Source: Allorhodoferax sp032337135 (lineage in GTDB: Bacteria; Pseudomonadota; Gammaproteobacteria; Burkholderiales; Burkholderiaceae_C). Taken from it: DNA of 64,000 bases. Position numbers and translations under genes: made by a program. Location: assembly GCF_032337135.1 (NCBI RefSeq), contig NZ_JAVXZZ010000001.1, positions 1,302,001 to 1,366,000 on the forward strand. Direction: 5' to 3'. Shown here one piece after another: positions 36,252-44,682 of the stretch. Each line of letters begins with the position of its first letter. The first letter of the stretch is position 1. The notes beneath the pieces were generated by a model. That model saw only the letters and a list, made by a program, of their open reading frames with translations. It searched no databases and was not told the origin of the DNA.

Positions 36252-37019
36252 ATGCGCTTGGTTCGGAGCATCCTGTTGTTGGTGTGTTGCGGTGGCGCCT
36301 GGGCCTGCAATCTCACGGTGGCCTACAGCGATACGGCAGCGCCCCCCTACCTGGTGGGCGACGGCGCAACCGTGCCCGACCAGCCTGGCATCGCCGTGGA
36401 GCTGGTGAACCTGGCCGCCGCAGCGATCCAATGCAAGGTTTCCTGGGAGCGCCTGCCCGGCCGCCGGGTACTGCGGGCCGTCGAGTATGGCGAGGTGGAC
36501 GCCATGCTGATGTTCTCGTACAGCGAGGAGCGGGCCGCGTATGCGGTCTACCCCATGCTGGACGGCAAGCCAGACAGCCGCTTGCGATTGGCCGCGCTGC
36601 AGTACCACGTCTATACGGTCACGGGCAGCCCGCTCACCTGGGACGGCAAGCAGTTCGCCCCGCCGCCCGGGGTACTGGGGGTGAATTCAGGCTACTCGGT
36701 GGGCGTCGACCTGCGCAAGGCCGGCTTCACGGTCGAAGAGGCCCGGACCACCGAACAGAACCTCCAGAAGCTCAGGCTCAAGCGCATTGCGGCCTATGTC
36801 ATGCAAGACGCCCCCGCGGATCTGGCGATTGAAACCCAAGGTATCCAAGACGTGCGCAAGCTGCCGATTCCCTATTCGAGCAAGGACTACTTCCTGCCGT
36901 TTTCGAAGATCAGCTACGTGCAGACACCAGGTTTGGCCGAGCGCCTGTGGGAAAGCATCGCCAAGGTGCGCCGAACCCACATCAAGGCCTTGCTCCACAA
37001 ATACAGCGACACGCCCTGA
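36252..37019 (+). CDS. Periplasmic solute-binding protein family 3-like, paralogue A
   Basis: 255 residues with a Sec signal peptide ending at AWAC (MRLVRSILLLVCCGGAWA). The mature protein has a small-molecule-binding fold of the amino-acid binding type (SBP_bac_3): AYSDTAAPPYLVGDGA, LERLPGRRVLRAVEYGEVDAMLMFSY-like core segments and a C-terminal PYSSKDYFLPFSK. No permease or ATPase gene is adjacent, so it may work with a sensor or as a stand-alone periplasmic protein. A clear paralogue lies at 37854-38627. Confidence 0.82.
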   Translation: MRLVRSILLLVCCGGAWACNLTVAYSDTAAPPYLVGDGATVPDQPGIAVELVNLAAAAIQCKVSWERLPGRRVLRAVEYGEVDAMLMFSYSEERAAYAVYPMLDGKPDSRLRLAALQYHVYTVTGSPLTWDGKQFAPPPGVLGVNSGYSVGVDLRKAGFTVEEARTTEQNLQKLRLKRIAAYVMQDAPADLAIETQGIQDVRKLPIPYSSKDYFLPFSKISYVQTPGLAERLWESIAKVRRTHIKALLHKYSDTP

Positions 37020-37026
37020 GCGTCCT

Positions 37027-37677
37027 TCACCCGGCCTTGCGAAAGGTCAGGTTCACGCGTTTGCGCCCCAGCAGCGGGTGGTGCCCGTCGGCCAGCGGCA
37101 GCACGCCGTGGAAGGCCAGGCGGGTGGGGCCGCCCCACACCAGAACGTCGCCATGGGCCAGGCGCAGCCGCTGGGTCGGTGCATTGCGCTGCAGGCCGCC
37201 GAACTGGAATACGCAGGGCAGGCCCAGCGACACCGAGACGATGGGCGCGCGCAGGTCGCGCTCGTCCTTGTCCTGGTGCAGCGACATCTTGGCACCGGGT
37301 GCGTATTCGTTGACGAGGCAGGCGTCCGGCACGAAGCCCGGGTAGCCGGCCTGCGCCGCGGCCTCGGCGGCCAGGGTGGCAAAGCTGTCGGGCAGCGCGG
37401 GCCAGGGCGTGCGGGTGGAGGGGTTGGTGGCGCTGTAGCGGTAGCCGTGCCGGTCCGACACCCAGCCCAACTGGCCGCAGCTGGTGGTTTGAACCGACAT
37501 GGTGTAGCCGCCCGGGGTCTGCAGGTGGTGTGCGGGGGCCTGCGCCTGCACGCCCTGCAGCGCGGCCAGCAGCGCTCCCTCATGGCTCCGCGCCAGACCG
37601 CGAAGCAGCACCGCACCGGGCGCTACCTCGGTGCGCAGCGCGTCGGGCTCCAGCGGCAGGTCGTCGAACAGGTCCAT
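37027..37677 (-). CDS. alkB: DNA oxidative demethylase AlkB
   Basis: 216 residues from the ATG at 37677. The Fe(II)/2-oxoglutarate dioxygenase motifs are complete: HQDKDERD (metal His and Asp), GDVLVWGGPTRLAFHGV (metal His) and KRVNLTFR (2-oxoglutarate-binding Arg). It repairs N1-methyladenine and N3-methylcytosine in DNA and RNA. It lies on the opposite strand between two related periplasmic-binding-protein genes, with no other adaptive-response gene nearby. Confidence 0.95.
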   Translation of the reverse strand: MDLFDDLPLEPDALRTEVAPGAVLLRGLARSHEGALLAALQGVQAQAPAHHLQTPGGYTMSVQTTSCGQLGWVSDRHGYRYSATNPSTRTPWPALPDSFATLAAEAAAQAGYPGFVPDACLVNEYAPGAKMSLHQDKDERDLRAPIVSVSLGLPCVFQFGGLQRNAPTQRLRLAHGDVLVWGGPTRLAFHGVLPLADGHHPLLGRKRVNLTFRKAG

Positions 37678-37853
37678 GCCTGCAATGGTAGGCAAACTTG
37701 GCCGCTGCGGCGTTCAATGGCAGCGCGATACAGGTCGGGTATTGCGGCTTGCCCATGGCGGCAAATCGGGGCATGATGAAACGAAGTGATAGGCGGGCGT
37801 GGCGCAGCCGCTCGCGAACCTCAAAAAAAGTGCGTTGTTGGACTGATTTGCCT

Positions 37854-38627
37854 ATGTATCTGGTTCGTGTGTTGTCATCCGTGCTGCTTCTGCTCGCGCC
37901 CACGGCGTGGGCCTGCAGTCTGAACATTGCCTACAGCGATGTGGCGTCTCCACCCCACTTGATGGGCGATGGCGCGGCGATTCCGGAGCAGCCGGGCATT
38001 GCAGTGGAACTGGTGCAGCATGCGGCAGACGCCCTCCACTGCAGCGTGAAATGGCAGCGCCTGCCCAACCGTCGCGTGCAGCGCGACATGGAGATGGGCG
38101 TGCTGGACGCGATGCTCATGTTCTCGTACAACGATGAGCGCGCGGCGTATGCGGTGTACCCGATGAAAGACGGCAAGCCCGATGGCCGTTTACGCCTGGC
38201 CGAACTGCGCTACCACGTGTATGTGGCCGACAACAGCCCCCTGGTCTGGAATGGCAAGCAGTTCGACCCGCTGCCTGCCACCGTGGGGGTGAATGCGGGC
38301 TACTCGATCCTGGCCGACCTGAAGAAGATGGGCCTCGTGGTGGAAGAAGCCCGCAGCACCGAACAGAACTTCCAGAAACTGCGCTTGGGCCGCATCGATG
38401 CCTACGTGGCGCAAGATGCCCCGGCCGATCTGGCCATCGAAACCATGAACCTCCGTGGTGTGCGCAAGTTGCCGATTGCGTTTTCCTCCAAGGACTACTT
38501 CCTGCCATTCTCGAAGGCGTTTTATGGGAGCACGCCAGAGGTGGCCGAGCGCATGTGGGAACAGATAGGCAAAGCCAGCCGTTCCCGCCTCAAGGAACTG
38601 ACCAAGAAATACGGCGATTCGCATTGA
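37854..38627 (+). CDS. Periplasmic solute-binding protein family 3-like, paralogue B
   Basis: 257 residues, signal peptide ending at AWAC. It aligns with paralogue A over the whole length almost without gaps: SLNIAYSDVASPPHLMGDGA, then MLMFSYNDERAAYAVYPM, PADLAIET and KLPIAFSSKDYFLPFSK. More than half of the positions look identical by eye. The pair suggests a local duplication with alkB between them. No ABC permease is nearby. Confidence 0.82.
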   Translation: MYLVRVLSSVLLLLAPTAWACSLNIAYSDVASPPHLMGDGAAIPEQPGIAVELVQHAADALHCSVKWQRLPNRRVQRDMEMGVLDAMLMFSYNDERAAYAVYPMKDGKPDGRLRLAELRYHVYVADNSPLVWNGKQFDPLPATVGVNAGYSILADLKKMGLVVEEARSTEQNFQKLRLGRIDAYVAQDAPADLAIETMNLRGVRKLPIAFSSKDYFLPFSKAFYGSTPEVAERMWEQIGKASRSRLKELTKKYGDSH

Positions 38628-38729
38628 CCGTGTGGGCATGCTGCGCACGTGACAGGCGTTTTACGGCCTTCCACTACCATGGCAGCTGTGCCCATCGTGG
38701 GCCGTTCAACAACGAAGGAAGACAAGCCA

Positions 38730-39113
38730 ATGTTCAGCCACGTCATGGTCGGGGTCCAAGACCTCGAAGCCTCGCGCAAGTTCTACGACGCCGTCCTCGG
38801 CACGCTCGGCATCAAGCCCGGCAATCCCGACAAGAAGCGCTACTTCTGGCGCAGCCCCACGGGGGTGTTCGGCATCACCATTCCCATCAACGGTGAGCCT
38901 GCATCCGTGGCCAACGGCGGCACCATCGGCTTTGCGGCAGCCACCACCGAGCTGGCCGATGCCTGGCATGCGGCCGGGCTGGCCAACGGTGGCGTGGCCT
39001 GCGAAGACCCTCCGGGCTGGCGCGGTGAAGGCCCCGGTCGCCTGTACCTGGCCTACCTGCGCGACCCCGACGGCAACAAGCTCTGCGCCCTGCACCGTCC
39101 GCCCAAGGTCTAG
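38730..39113 (+). CDS. VOC family protein
   Basis: 127 residues from the ATG at 38730 (weak AAGGAAG upstream). The vicinal-oxygen-chelate repeats are seen in SHVMVGVQDLEASRKFYDAVLGTLG and in YLAYLRDPDGNKLCALH. The fold covers glyoxalases, dioxygenases and resistance proteins; the metal-binding pattern (His4, and the late acidic/His residues) is partly conserved. The substrate is not known. Confidence 0.83.
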   Translation: MFSHVMVGVQDLEASRKFYDAVLGTLGIKPGNPDKKRYFWRSPTGVFGITIPINGEPASVANGGTIGFAAATTELADAWHAAGLANGGVACEDPPGWRGEGPGRLYLAYLRDPDGNKLCALHRPPKV

Positions 39114-39162
39114 TCGCTACGAAAACAGGAGCTACCTGCGCACATTCCATGCGGGCCAGGGG
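39114..39162 (+). repeat. Dispersed ~50-bp repeat, copy 5
   Basis: Starts TCGCTACGAAAACAGGAGCT right after the VOC stop and ends GCGGGCCAGGGGC. It runs into the hairpin at 39158. Confidence 0.6.
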
Positions 39163-39176
39163 CAGAAAATGCCCCT
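39158..39176. terminator. Short hairpin between convergent VOC and hom genes
   Basis: AGGGGCA (39158-39164) and TGCCCCT (39170-39176) pair around a GAAAA loop. It lies between two converging stops, but no T tract follows on either strand, so a terminator role is only suggested. Confidence 0.4.
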
Positions 39177-39184
39177 AACCTGCA

Positions 39185-40561
39185 TCAGCCCAGGGTCTCC
39201 AGCCGCAGTACCTGGGCCTGGCCCAGCACCGTGGGCCAGTGCTGCACCGCGGCCAGGGCCGTGTCAAGCGTGTCGCGGCGCAGCACCTCGGTGAGCAGCA
39301 CCAGGCAGCGCAGCGTGCTGTCCTGCGGGTGCGCCAGCACCTCCATGCGCTGCACGCGCACGCCCTCCAGGGCCAGCTGCTGCAGCACCTGGGGCACGCT
39401 CACTTCGAACCGGTCCACATCCAGCCGCACATAGAAGGCGCTGCGCACCGCGCCATCGTCCAGCACCGGGGCGGGACGCACGGCACCGGGCTGGAAGGCC
39501 AGCGCCGGCACGCGCAGCGCGGCGGCTACCTGGGCACTGCGTGCCAGGTCCACCAGGTCCGCCACCACGGCCGAGCCGGTCTGCTCCGAGCCTGCACCGG
39601 CACCGTAGAACAGTGTGGTGCCAGCGGCATCGCTGTGCACCATGATGGCGTTCATGCTGCCATGCACCTGGGCCAACAGGTGGCCCTGGGGCAGCAGGGT
39701 CGGGTGCACGCGCAACTCCAGCGCATCGCCGCAACGCCGCGCAATGCCCAGCAGCTTGACGCCGTAGCCCAGCCGCTGTGCGAAGTCCACGTCGACCCCC
39801 TCCAGCCGGTCGATGCCCTCGGTGTGGACCTGCGCGAACTGCGGTGGTGTGCCGAAGGCGTTGGCCGCCAGCAGGCTGAGCTTGTGCGCGGCGTCCACGC
39901 CCTGCACATCGAAGGCCGGGTCGGCCTCGGCATAGCCCTTTTCCTGCGCCAGGGCCAGCGCCTGCGCAAAGCCCATGCCCTGTTCGCGCATGGCAGTGAG
40001 GATGAAGTTGCTGGTGCCGTTGATGATGCCGGCCAGCCATTCGATGCGGTTGCCGCTGAGGCCTTCGCGCAGCGCCTTGATGATGGGAATGCTCACCGCC
40101 ACCGCGCCTTCGTAGGCCACCACCACGCCGCGGGCCTGGGCCGCGGCAAATATCTCGCTGCCGTGCTCTGCCAGCAAGGCCTTGTTGGCCGTCACCACAT
40201 GCTTGCCCTGGGCAATGGCTTCGAGCACCAGCGCCCGGGCCGCGGTGGTGCCGCCGATGGTTTCCACCACCACGTCGATGTCGGGGTGGCGCACTACGGA
40301 CCAGGCATCGTCGCAGAGCTGCACGCCGCCCTGCAGTGCCGCGCCCATCCTGGCGCGGGCGCGTTCCAGGTCGCGCACCGCCACCTGACGCACCTCGATG
40401 CGCCGGCCGGAGCGCGCCGCAATGAGCGCGGCATTGCGCTGCAGCACAGCCAGCGTGCCGCTGCCCACGGTGCCCAGGCCGAGCAGGCCGACGCGCAGGG
40501 GGATGGAGAGCGCAGTGTGGGTTCCGCCGTAGTGGCTGGATTCGAGGGGGTCTTGGTACAT
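39185..40561 (-). CDS. hom: Homoserine dehydrogenase
   Basis: 458 residues with GGAG before the ATG at 40561. It reduces aspartate semialdehyde to homoserine, the branch point to threonine, methionine and isoleucine. Domains: NAD(P)-binding (VGLLGLGTVGSGTLAVL), catalytic (AGIINGTSNFILTAM, EKGYAEADPAFDVQGVDAAHKLSLLAANAFG) and a C-terminal ACT regulatory domain (FYVRLDVDRFEVSVPQVLQQLALEGV). No thrB or thrC is adjacent. A leader peptide rich in Thr and Ile lies about 100 bases upstream, pointing to control by those amino acids. Confidence 0.96.
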   Translation of the reverse strand: MYQDPLESSHYGGTHTALSIPLRVGLLGLGTVGSGTLAVLQRNAALIAARSGRRIEVRQVAVRDLERARARMGAALQGGVQLCDDAWSVVRHPDIDVVVETIGGTTAARALVLEAIAQGKHVVTANKALLAEHGSEIFAAAQARGVVVAYEGAVAVSIPIIKALREGLSGNRIEWLAGIINGTSNFILTAMREQGMGFAQALALAQEKGYAEADPAFDVQGVDAAHKLSLLAANAFGTPPQFAQVHTEGIDRLEGVDVDFAQRLGYGVKLLGIARRCGDALELRVHPTLLPQGHLLAQVHGSMNAIMVHSDAAGTTLFYGAGAGSEQTGSAVVADLVDLARSAQVAAALRVPALAFQPGAVRPAPVLDDGAVRSAFYVRLDVDRFEVSVPQVLQQLALEGVRVQRMEVLAHPQDSTLRCLVLLTEVLRRDTLDTALAAVQHWPTVLGQAQVLRLETLG

Positions 40562-40628
40562 GGTGTTCTCCGTGTCAGGGGAGTCTGCCGGTGGCCTGGG
40601 CCTGGCAGCTACTGGGGAGAATTCACCT

Positions 40629-40668
40629 GGTGGCCGCCGGATGGGCCACCTGCACGACTCAGGTGGCC
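40629..40668 (-). promoter_or_regulatory. Alternative hairpins of the hom leader
   Basis: On the minus strand, GGCCACCTG (40668-40660) pairs perfectly with CAGGTGGCC (40652-40644) around seven bases. The same middle segment can instead pair as GGTGGCC with GGCCACC (40635-40629) around eight bases. The first arm overlaps the last codons and stop of the leader peptide. Only one hairpin can form at a time, as in attenuators, but no T tract follows. Confidence 0.55.
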
Positions 40669-40691
40669 GTGGGGGTAATAATGGTCATCAT
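40659..40691 (-). CDS. Candidate Thr/Ile leader peptide of hom
   Basis: A ten-residue reading frame, MMTIITPTAT, with four Thr and two adjacent Ile codons, ending at TGA about 98 bases before the hom start. Such codon runs are the hallmark of attenuator leader peptides of threonine operons. No strong ribosome site precedes it, and the same frame is open further upstream, so its true start is uncertain. Confidence 0.5.
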   Translation of the reverse strand: MMTIITPTAT

Positions 40692-40851
40692 GCCGCACAC
40701 CGGTGCCTGCGCGGTAACGCAGAGAACAGCGGAAGTGGGGTGGTGCAGCATGGTTGAGAGCATACCACCAATCCTGCTCCGCGCGGAGCTACCAATAGTG
40801 GGCCTGCGACAATAGCCCTTTCCCCAAACGGCTACCGCGCCCCTTCTGCCC

Positions 40852-41106
40852 ATGAGCATCGACAAATACAAAGCCGCCCAGGAGGCCCGCGAGGCCGCGC
40901 TGTGCGAACCCTGCCGGGGCATCCAGCGCAACTGGCGCAAGGCGCCGGGCCACGCCGAACTGGTGCCGAGCCAGACCTGGAAGGAAGAGCGCGAGGGCCG
41001 AAAGGTCACGATGACGCGCTACCGCTGCGACCGCTGCGGTAGCGTCTGGGACTACGAGAACGACAAGGGCAACCAGCGCGCCGGCTGGTCGCTGCCGCGC
41101 TCATGA
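40852..41106 (+). CDS. Small zinc-ribbon-like protein
   Basis: 84 residues. Two Cys pairs, LCEPCRG and YRCDRCGSVWDYE, form a probable zinc ribbon; the second with its W-x-Y-E tail is typical of small nucleic-acid-associated ribbons. The function is unknown. It overlaps the methyltransferase start by four bases and begins a three-gene operon. Confidence 0.75.
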   Translation: MSIDKYKAAQEAREAALCEPCRGIQRNWRKAPGHAELVPSQTWKEEREGRKVTMTRYRCDRCGSVWDYENDKGNQRAGWSLPRS

Positions 41107-41747
41107 CGGTGAGCCCAGCCAAGGCGGGCGCGGCCTCCACGGCCGAGGCGGTGTTCGACGAGGCCTATTACGAGCGCTTCTACTTCAACCAGAAGACCCG
41201 TGTGGTCGACCGCGAGCACACGGATCGGCTGGGCGCCTTCGTGTGCAGCTATGTGCGCCACCTGCGCGTGCCCGTGGCGCGCGTGCTCGACGTGGGTTGC
41301 GGCATCGGCCTGTGGCAGGACCAGATTGCCAAGCACTTTCCGCATGCGCGCTACAAGGGGGTGGAGTTCAGCGAGTACCTGTGCCAGCGTTTCGGCTGGG
41401 AGCGCGGTTCGGTGGTGGACTACCGTGCCGTGCAGCCCTTCGACCTCGTCATCTGCCAGGGCGTGCTGCCCTACCTGAATGCGACCGACCTGCAGAAAGC
41501 CTTGCGCAACCTGGCGGTGCTGTGCCGCGGCGCGCTGTACGTGGAGGCGGTCACGGCCGAGGACTTTGCCAACGACGTGGTGGACGAGAACCTGACCGAC
41601 CCGCGCCAGTTCCGCCACCCGGCGCAGGCCTTCCGCGACGGGCTCACCCCACACTTCACCGAAATGGGTGGTGGCCTGTGGCTCAGCCACGAGGCCGAGC
41701 TGCCCGTGTTTGCGCTCGAGCGTGCGGCCTCCGTGAAGTCCCGATGA
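41103..41747 (+). CDS. Class I SAM-dependent methyltransferase
   Basis: 214 residues, ATGA-coupled to the zinc-ribbon gene and to the DTW gene. SAM-binding motif I is VLDVGCGIGLWQDQIAKHFP, followed by YKGVEFSEYLCQRFGWERG and FDLVICQGVLPYLNATDLQ. Substrate not evident. Linkage with a DTW-domain tRNA-modifying protein hints at an RNA-related role, which is inference only. Confidence 0.86.
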   Translation: MTVSPAKAGAASTAEAVFDEAYYERFYFNQKTRVVDREHTDRLGAFVCSYVRHLRVPVARVLDVGCGIGLWQDQIAKHFPHARYKGVEFSEYLCQRFGWERGSVVDYRAVQPFDLVICQGVLPYLNATDLQKALRNLAVLCRGALYVEAVTAEDFANDVVDENLTDPRQFRHPAQAFRDGLTPHFTEMGGGLWLSHEAELPVFALERAASVKSR

Positions 41748-42499
41748 GCGCACCGGAGTTTCCCGCTGTGCACGCGGTAGTGCGCTTGCGTGCCGAACGC
41801 CTGGCACGGGCCCTGAAGCCCTTTGTGGCGCGCGGTTCGAAGTCGGAGCGCTGCCCGCACTGCCGTGTGCCAGTGAGCCATTGCCTGTGCGACTGGCGCG
41901 TGCAGGTGCCCACCCCCACGCGCGCCGGGGTCTGCCTGCTCATGGCGGACATCGAGCCGCTCAAGCCCACCAACACCGGCTGGCTCATTGCTGATGTGGT
42001 GCCCGATACCTTTGCCTTTGGCTGGGCCCGCACCGAGGTCGACCCGGCGCTGCTGGCGCTACTGGCCGACCCGCAGTGGCAGCCTTACGTGGTGTTTCCG
42101 GGCGAGTACGCAGCGCCCGAGCGGGTAGTGACGCAGGTGGCCACGCCCGCGTCAAGCAAGCGCCCGCTTTACGTTTTGCTGGACGCCACCTGGAGTGAAG
42201 CGCGCAAGATGTTCCGCAAGAGCCCGTACCTGAACACCTTGCCGGTGCTGAGCCTGCAGGGCGAACAGATCTCGCGCTACCGGCTGCGCCGCTCCAAGCG
42301 CGACGACCACTTCTGCACCGCCGAAGTGGCGGCGCTGTGCCTGGAGCTCGGCGGCGACGCGCAGACCGCGGCAGTGCTCGACGCGTACTTTGACGTTTTC
42401 AGCCAGCACTACCTGCTTGCGCGCCGCCTGGTGCCGCTGGCGCCGGGGGACGACGTGCACCAGCGTTTGGCAGCGGTGCTGCAGCCCAGCCCTGCCTGA
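41744..42499 (+). CDS. DTW domain protein (tRNA-uridine aminocarboxypropyltransferase family)
   Basis: 251 residues from the ATG at 41744. The Cys-rich start (RCPHCRVPVSHCLCDW) and the DTW-type motif LLDATWSEARKM, with Asp-Ala-Thr-Trp, plus RLRRSKRDDHFCTAE, place it with TapT-like enzymes that attach the aminocarboxypropyl group of SAM to uridine in tRNA (acp3U). The homologue in E. coli is TapT (YfiP). The N-terminal CxxC...CxC cluster is probably a zinc site. Confidence 0.9.
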   Translation: MSAPEFPAVHAVVRLRAERLARALKPFVARGSKSERCPHCRVPVSHCLCDWRVQVPTPTRAGVCLLMADIEPLKPTNTGWLIADVVPDTFAFGWARTEVDPALLALLADPQWQPYVVFPGEYAAPERVVTQVATPASSKRPLYVLLDATWSEARKMFRKSPYLNTLPVLSLQGEQISRYRLRRSKRDDHFCTAEVAALCLELGGDAQTAAVLDAYFDVFSQHYLLARRLVPLAPGDDVHQRLAAVLQPSPA

Positions 42500-42512
42500 G
42501 CGCAGCGGCGCA

Positions 42513-42881
42513 TCAGTATTTCCAGGTGACCGAGAGTTCCAGCGCGTCGGGCGAATGGGCGGGCACCGCCGGCAGATAGGCCAGGTGCCATATGCTGGGT
42601 CCCCATGACACGCTGGCAACCCCGGCGAGCATGGGCATGGTGGTGTCACGGTAGCCAGTGACCGCGCCCCCGAAGACGCCGACCTTGACCGGCCCACGCC
42701 CCCACGGCTGCCAGGCCACCCCGGCGTAGGTGCTTTGTCGGCGTACGCTGTTGTAGTAGCTGCCCAGGCCCCAGCGCAGGTCCTGTCCCCACGGGCAGAT
42801 CAGGCCGATACCCGTGGTGCTGTTGTTGTACTTGGCTTCGGCATGGTAGGCCGCCACGTGCAGGTGGGGTACACAGTCCAT
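42513..42881 (-). CDS. Hypothetical beta-rich protein
   Basis: 122 residues from an ATG 31 bases after the chemoreceptor stop. The sequence alternates short beta-like stretches rich in Trp, Tyr and Gly (YNNSTTGIGLICPW, YNSVRRQSTYAGVAWQPWG, VKVGVFGGAVTGY, MPMLAGVASVSWG) and ends in a beta-strand with an aromatic tail (ALELSVTWKY). This recalls small outer-membrane or phage-associated beta-barrel proteins, but no signal peptide is seen. It may be a fragment that lost its N-terminus. Confidence 0.55.
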   Translation of the reverse strand: MDCVPHLHVAAYHAEAKYNNSTTGIGLICPWGQDLRWGLGSYYNSVRRQSTYAGVAWQPWGRGPVKVGVFGGAVTGYRDTTMPMLAGVASVSWGPSIWHLAYLPAVPAHSPDALELSVTWKY

Positions 42882-42912
42882 GCGCTAGTGTCAATCGAAA
42901 CGAGGGGGCGCT

Positions 42913-44682
42913 TCAGAACGTCTCCCAACCCTCGTCATCCCCGCCCGCAGCGGCTTTGGCCGCGGGTGCCGGTTTGGCCGCCGCCAGGGGCACGGGCTTT
43001 GGTGCTGGCTTCGGTGCCGGGGTGTGGGCACGGGCAGCAGCCCCCTTGGGGATGGCGCTTTCGCGTCGCTCGGGGCCGGCGAAGGGCTTGGCACTGGAGT
43101 TCGGTGCACGCACCTGCATCTTGCTCGGGGCCTGGTGGCCGTCAGCCAGCTTGAACACCGCCACCGTCTGCACCAGTTCCTGCGCTTGGGATTTGAGGCT
43201 TGATGCCGCGGCCGCCATCTCTTCGACCAGGGCCGCGTTCTGCTGCGTGGTCTGGTCCATGGAGCCGATGGCCTCAACGATCTGGCTCACGCCCAGGCTC
43301 TGTTCGTTGCTGGCCGCGCTGATCTCGCCCATGATGTCGGTGACGCGCTGGATCGAGGCCACGACTTCGGTCATGGTGCTACCCGCCTGGTCCACCAGGG
43401 TGGTGCCGTGTTCGACCTTCTCCACACTGGCGGTGATCAGGGCCTTGATTTCCTTGGCGGCTTCGGCCGAGCGTCCGGCCAGGGCACGCACTTCCGAGGC
43501 CACCACCGCAAAGCCACGGCCCTGTTCTCCGGCACGGGCGGCTTCGACCGCAGCGTTCAGCGCCAGGATGTTGGTCTGGAAGGCGATGCCGTCAATCACC
43601 GAGATGATGTCGGCGATCTTGCGGCTGGAGTCGTTGATGTCCTTCATGGTGTCAACGACCCGGCCGACGACTTCACCGCCCTGGACGGCGACGGAAGACG
43701 CATTGGTGGCGAGCTGGTTGGCCTGGCGGGCGGCGTCGGCGTTCTGGTTCACGGTGCCGCCAAGTTCGCTCATGGAGGCGTTGGTTTCCTCAATAGCGGC
43801 AGCCTGTTGCTCGGTGCGGGCGGAGAGGTCGTTGTTGCCCTGGGCGATTTCAGCCGAAGCCATGGCGACGGATTCGCTGCCCTGGCGTACCGAGGAGACC
43901 AGGCCCACCAGGGAGTCGCTCATGGCCTTGAGCGCGGTCATCATGGTGGCGATCTCATCCTTGCCCTCGGGCTCGATCTTCAAGGTCAGATCGCCCTGTG
44001 CCACGGCCTGGGCCAGACGGGCGGCCTCGTTGAGCGAGCGCGAGAGGTTGCGGATCATCACGAAGGCAAACCAGGCCACCAGGGGCAGGGCGATGCCCAG
44101 CGAGCCGATGGCGAGGTTGCGGATGATGGTGTAGCGGGTGACCGCTGCGTCGTACTCGGCCTTGGCCACGTCCATCTGCAGTTGCAGCAGGGGGGTCAAG
44201 GCCTGGGTCAGCTGGGTGGACATGGGTTGGATCACGTCGGCCAGCAGGTTCTGGGCGGTGTTGTACTCGCTGGACTTGAGCGCGGCCACGGCGGGCTCGA
44301 TGCCTGTCTTCTGGTACTTCACCCACAGCTCGCCGAATTTGGCTGCCAACACCTTTTCCTCGTCGGTGAGGTAGGTGGCCTGGTATTCAGCCCAATGCTT
44401 GTTGGCGTTGGTCGTATTGACCTCGATTTCCTTGGTGTAACGGGCAATCGCTTCGGCCAGCGGGTCGGCCTGGGCCATGCCGATCAGCAAGGCGTTGCGG
44501 GTGGCAACACGCGACAACTCGGCCAACTGGCTCAACGGTACCGTGCGGTCTTCGTACACGGTCTTGAGGGACTCTGCGGTCTTGGAAATGCCAAACAAGC
44601 CCATGCCCGCACCGATGATGAGCATGATGGACAGGATGCCGACCAGTACGGTCAGTCGGGTGGATATTTTGAATTGGTTCAT
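42913..44682 (-). CDS. Methyl-accepting chemotaxis protein with C-terminal GWETF
   Basis: 589 residues from the ATG at 44682. A first membrane helix (LTVLVGILSIMLIIGAGMGLF), a periplasmic four-helix-bundle sensor (about 35-190), a second helix (IGSLGIALPLVAWFAFVMI), a HAMP domain (residues about 213-265) and the signalling hairpin with VIDGIAFQTNILALNAAVEAARAGEQGRGFAVVA. A long Ala/Pro/Lys linker ends in GWETF, a close variant of the NWETF pentapeptide that tethers CheR and CheB. The ligand is unknown. Confidence 0.95.
   Translation of the reverse strand: MNQFKISTRLTVLVGILSIMLIIGAGMGLFGISKTAESLKTVYEDRTVPLSQLAELSRVATRNALLIGMAQADPLAEAIARYTKEIEVNTTNANKHWAEYQATYLTDEEKVLAAKFGELWVKYQKTGIEPAVAALKSSEYNTAQNLLADVIQPMSTQLTQALTPLLQLQMDVAKAEYDAAVTRYTIIRNLAIGSLGIALPLVAWFAFVMIRNLSRSLNEAARLAQAVAQGDLTLKIEPEGKDEIATMMTALKAMSDSLVGLVSSVRQGSESVAMASAEIAQGNNDLSARTEQQAAAIEETNASMSELGGTVNQNADAARQANQLATNASSVAVQGGEVVGRVVDTMKDINDSSRKIADIISVIDGIAFQTNILALNAAVEAARAGEQGRGFAVVASEVRALAGRSAEAAKEIKALITASVEKVEHGTTLVDQAGSTMTEVVASIQRVTDIMGEISAASNEQSLGVSQIVEAIGSMDQTTQQNAALVEEMAAAASSLKSQAQELVQTVAVFKLADGHQAPSKMQVRAPNSSAKPFAGPERRESAIPKGAAARAHTPAPKPAPKPVPLAAAKPAPAAKAAAGGDDEGWETF

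Larger units (their letters stand above)
40562..40851. other. hom upstream region and divergent gap
   Basis: A 290-base region between hom and the divergent zinc-ribbon gene. It contains the candidate leader peptide and two mutually exclusive hairpins described separately, and near 40765-40810 a degenerate stretch resembling the dispersed repeat on the minus strand. No other ORF looks convincing; the longer minus-strand ORF that ends with the leader peptide is not supported by codon pattern. Confidence 0.5.

Noticed and set aside
40659..41009. 116-residue minus-strand ORF ending with the hom leader peptide
   Set aside because: It overlaps the divergent zinc-ribbon gene, has no family match and no ribosome site; only its last ten codons are of interest.
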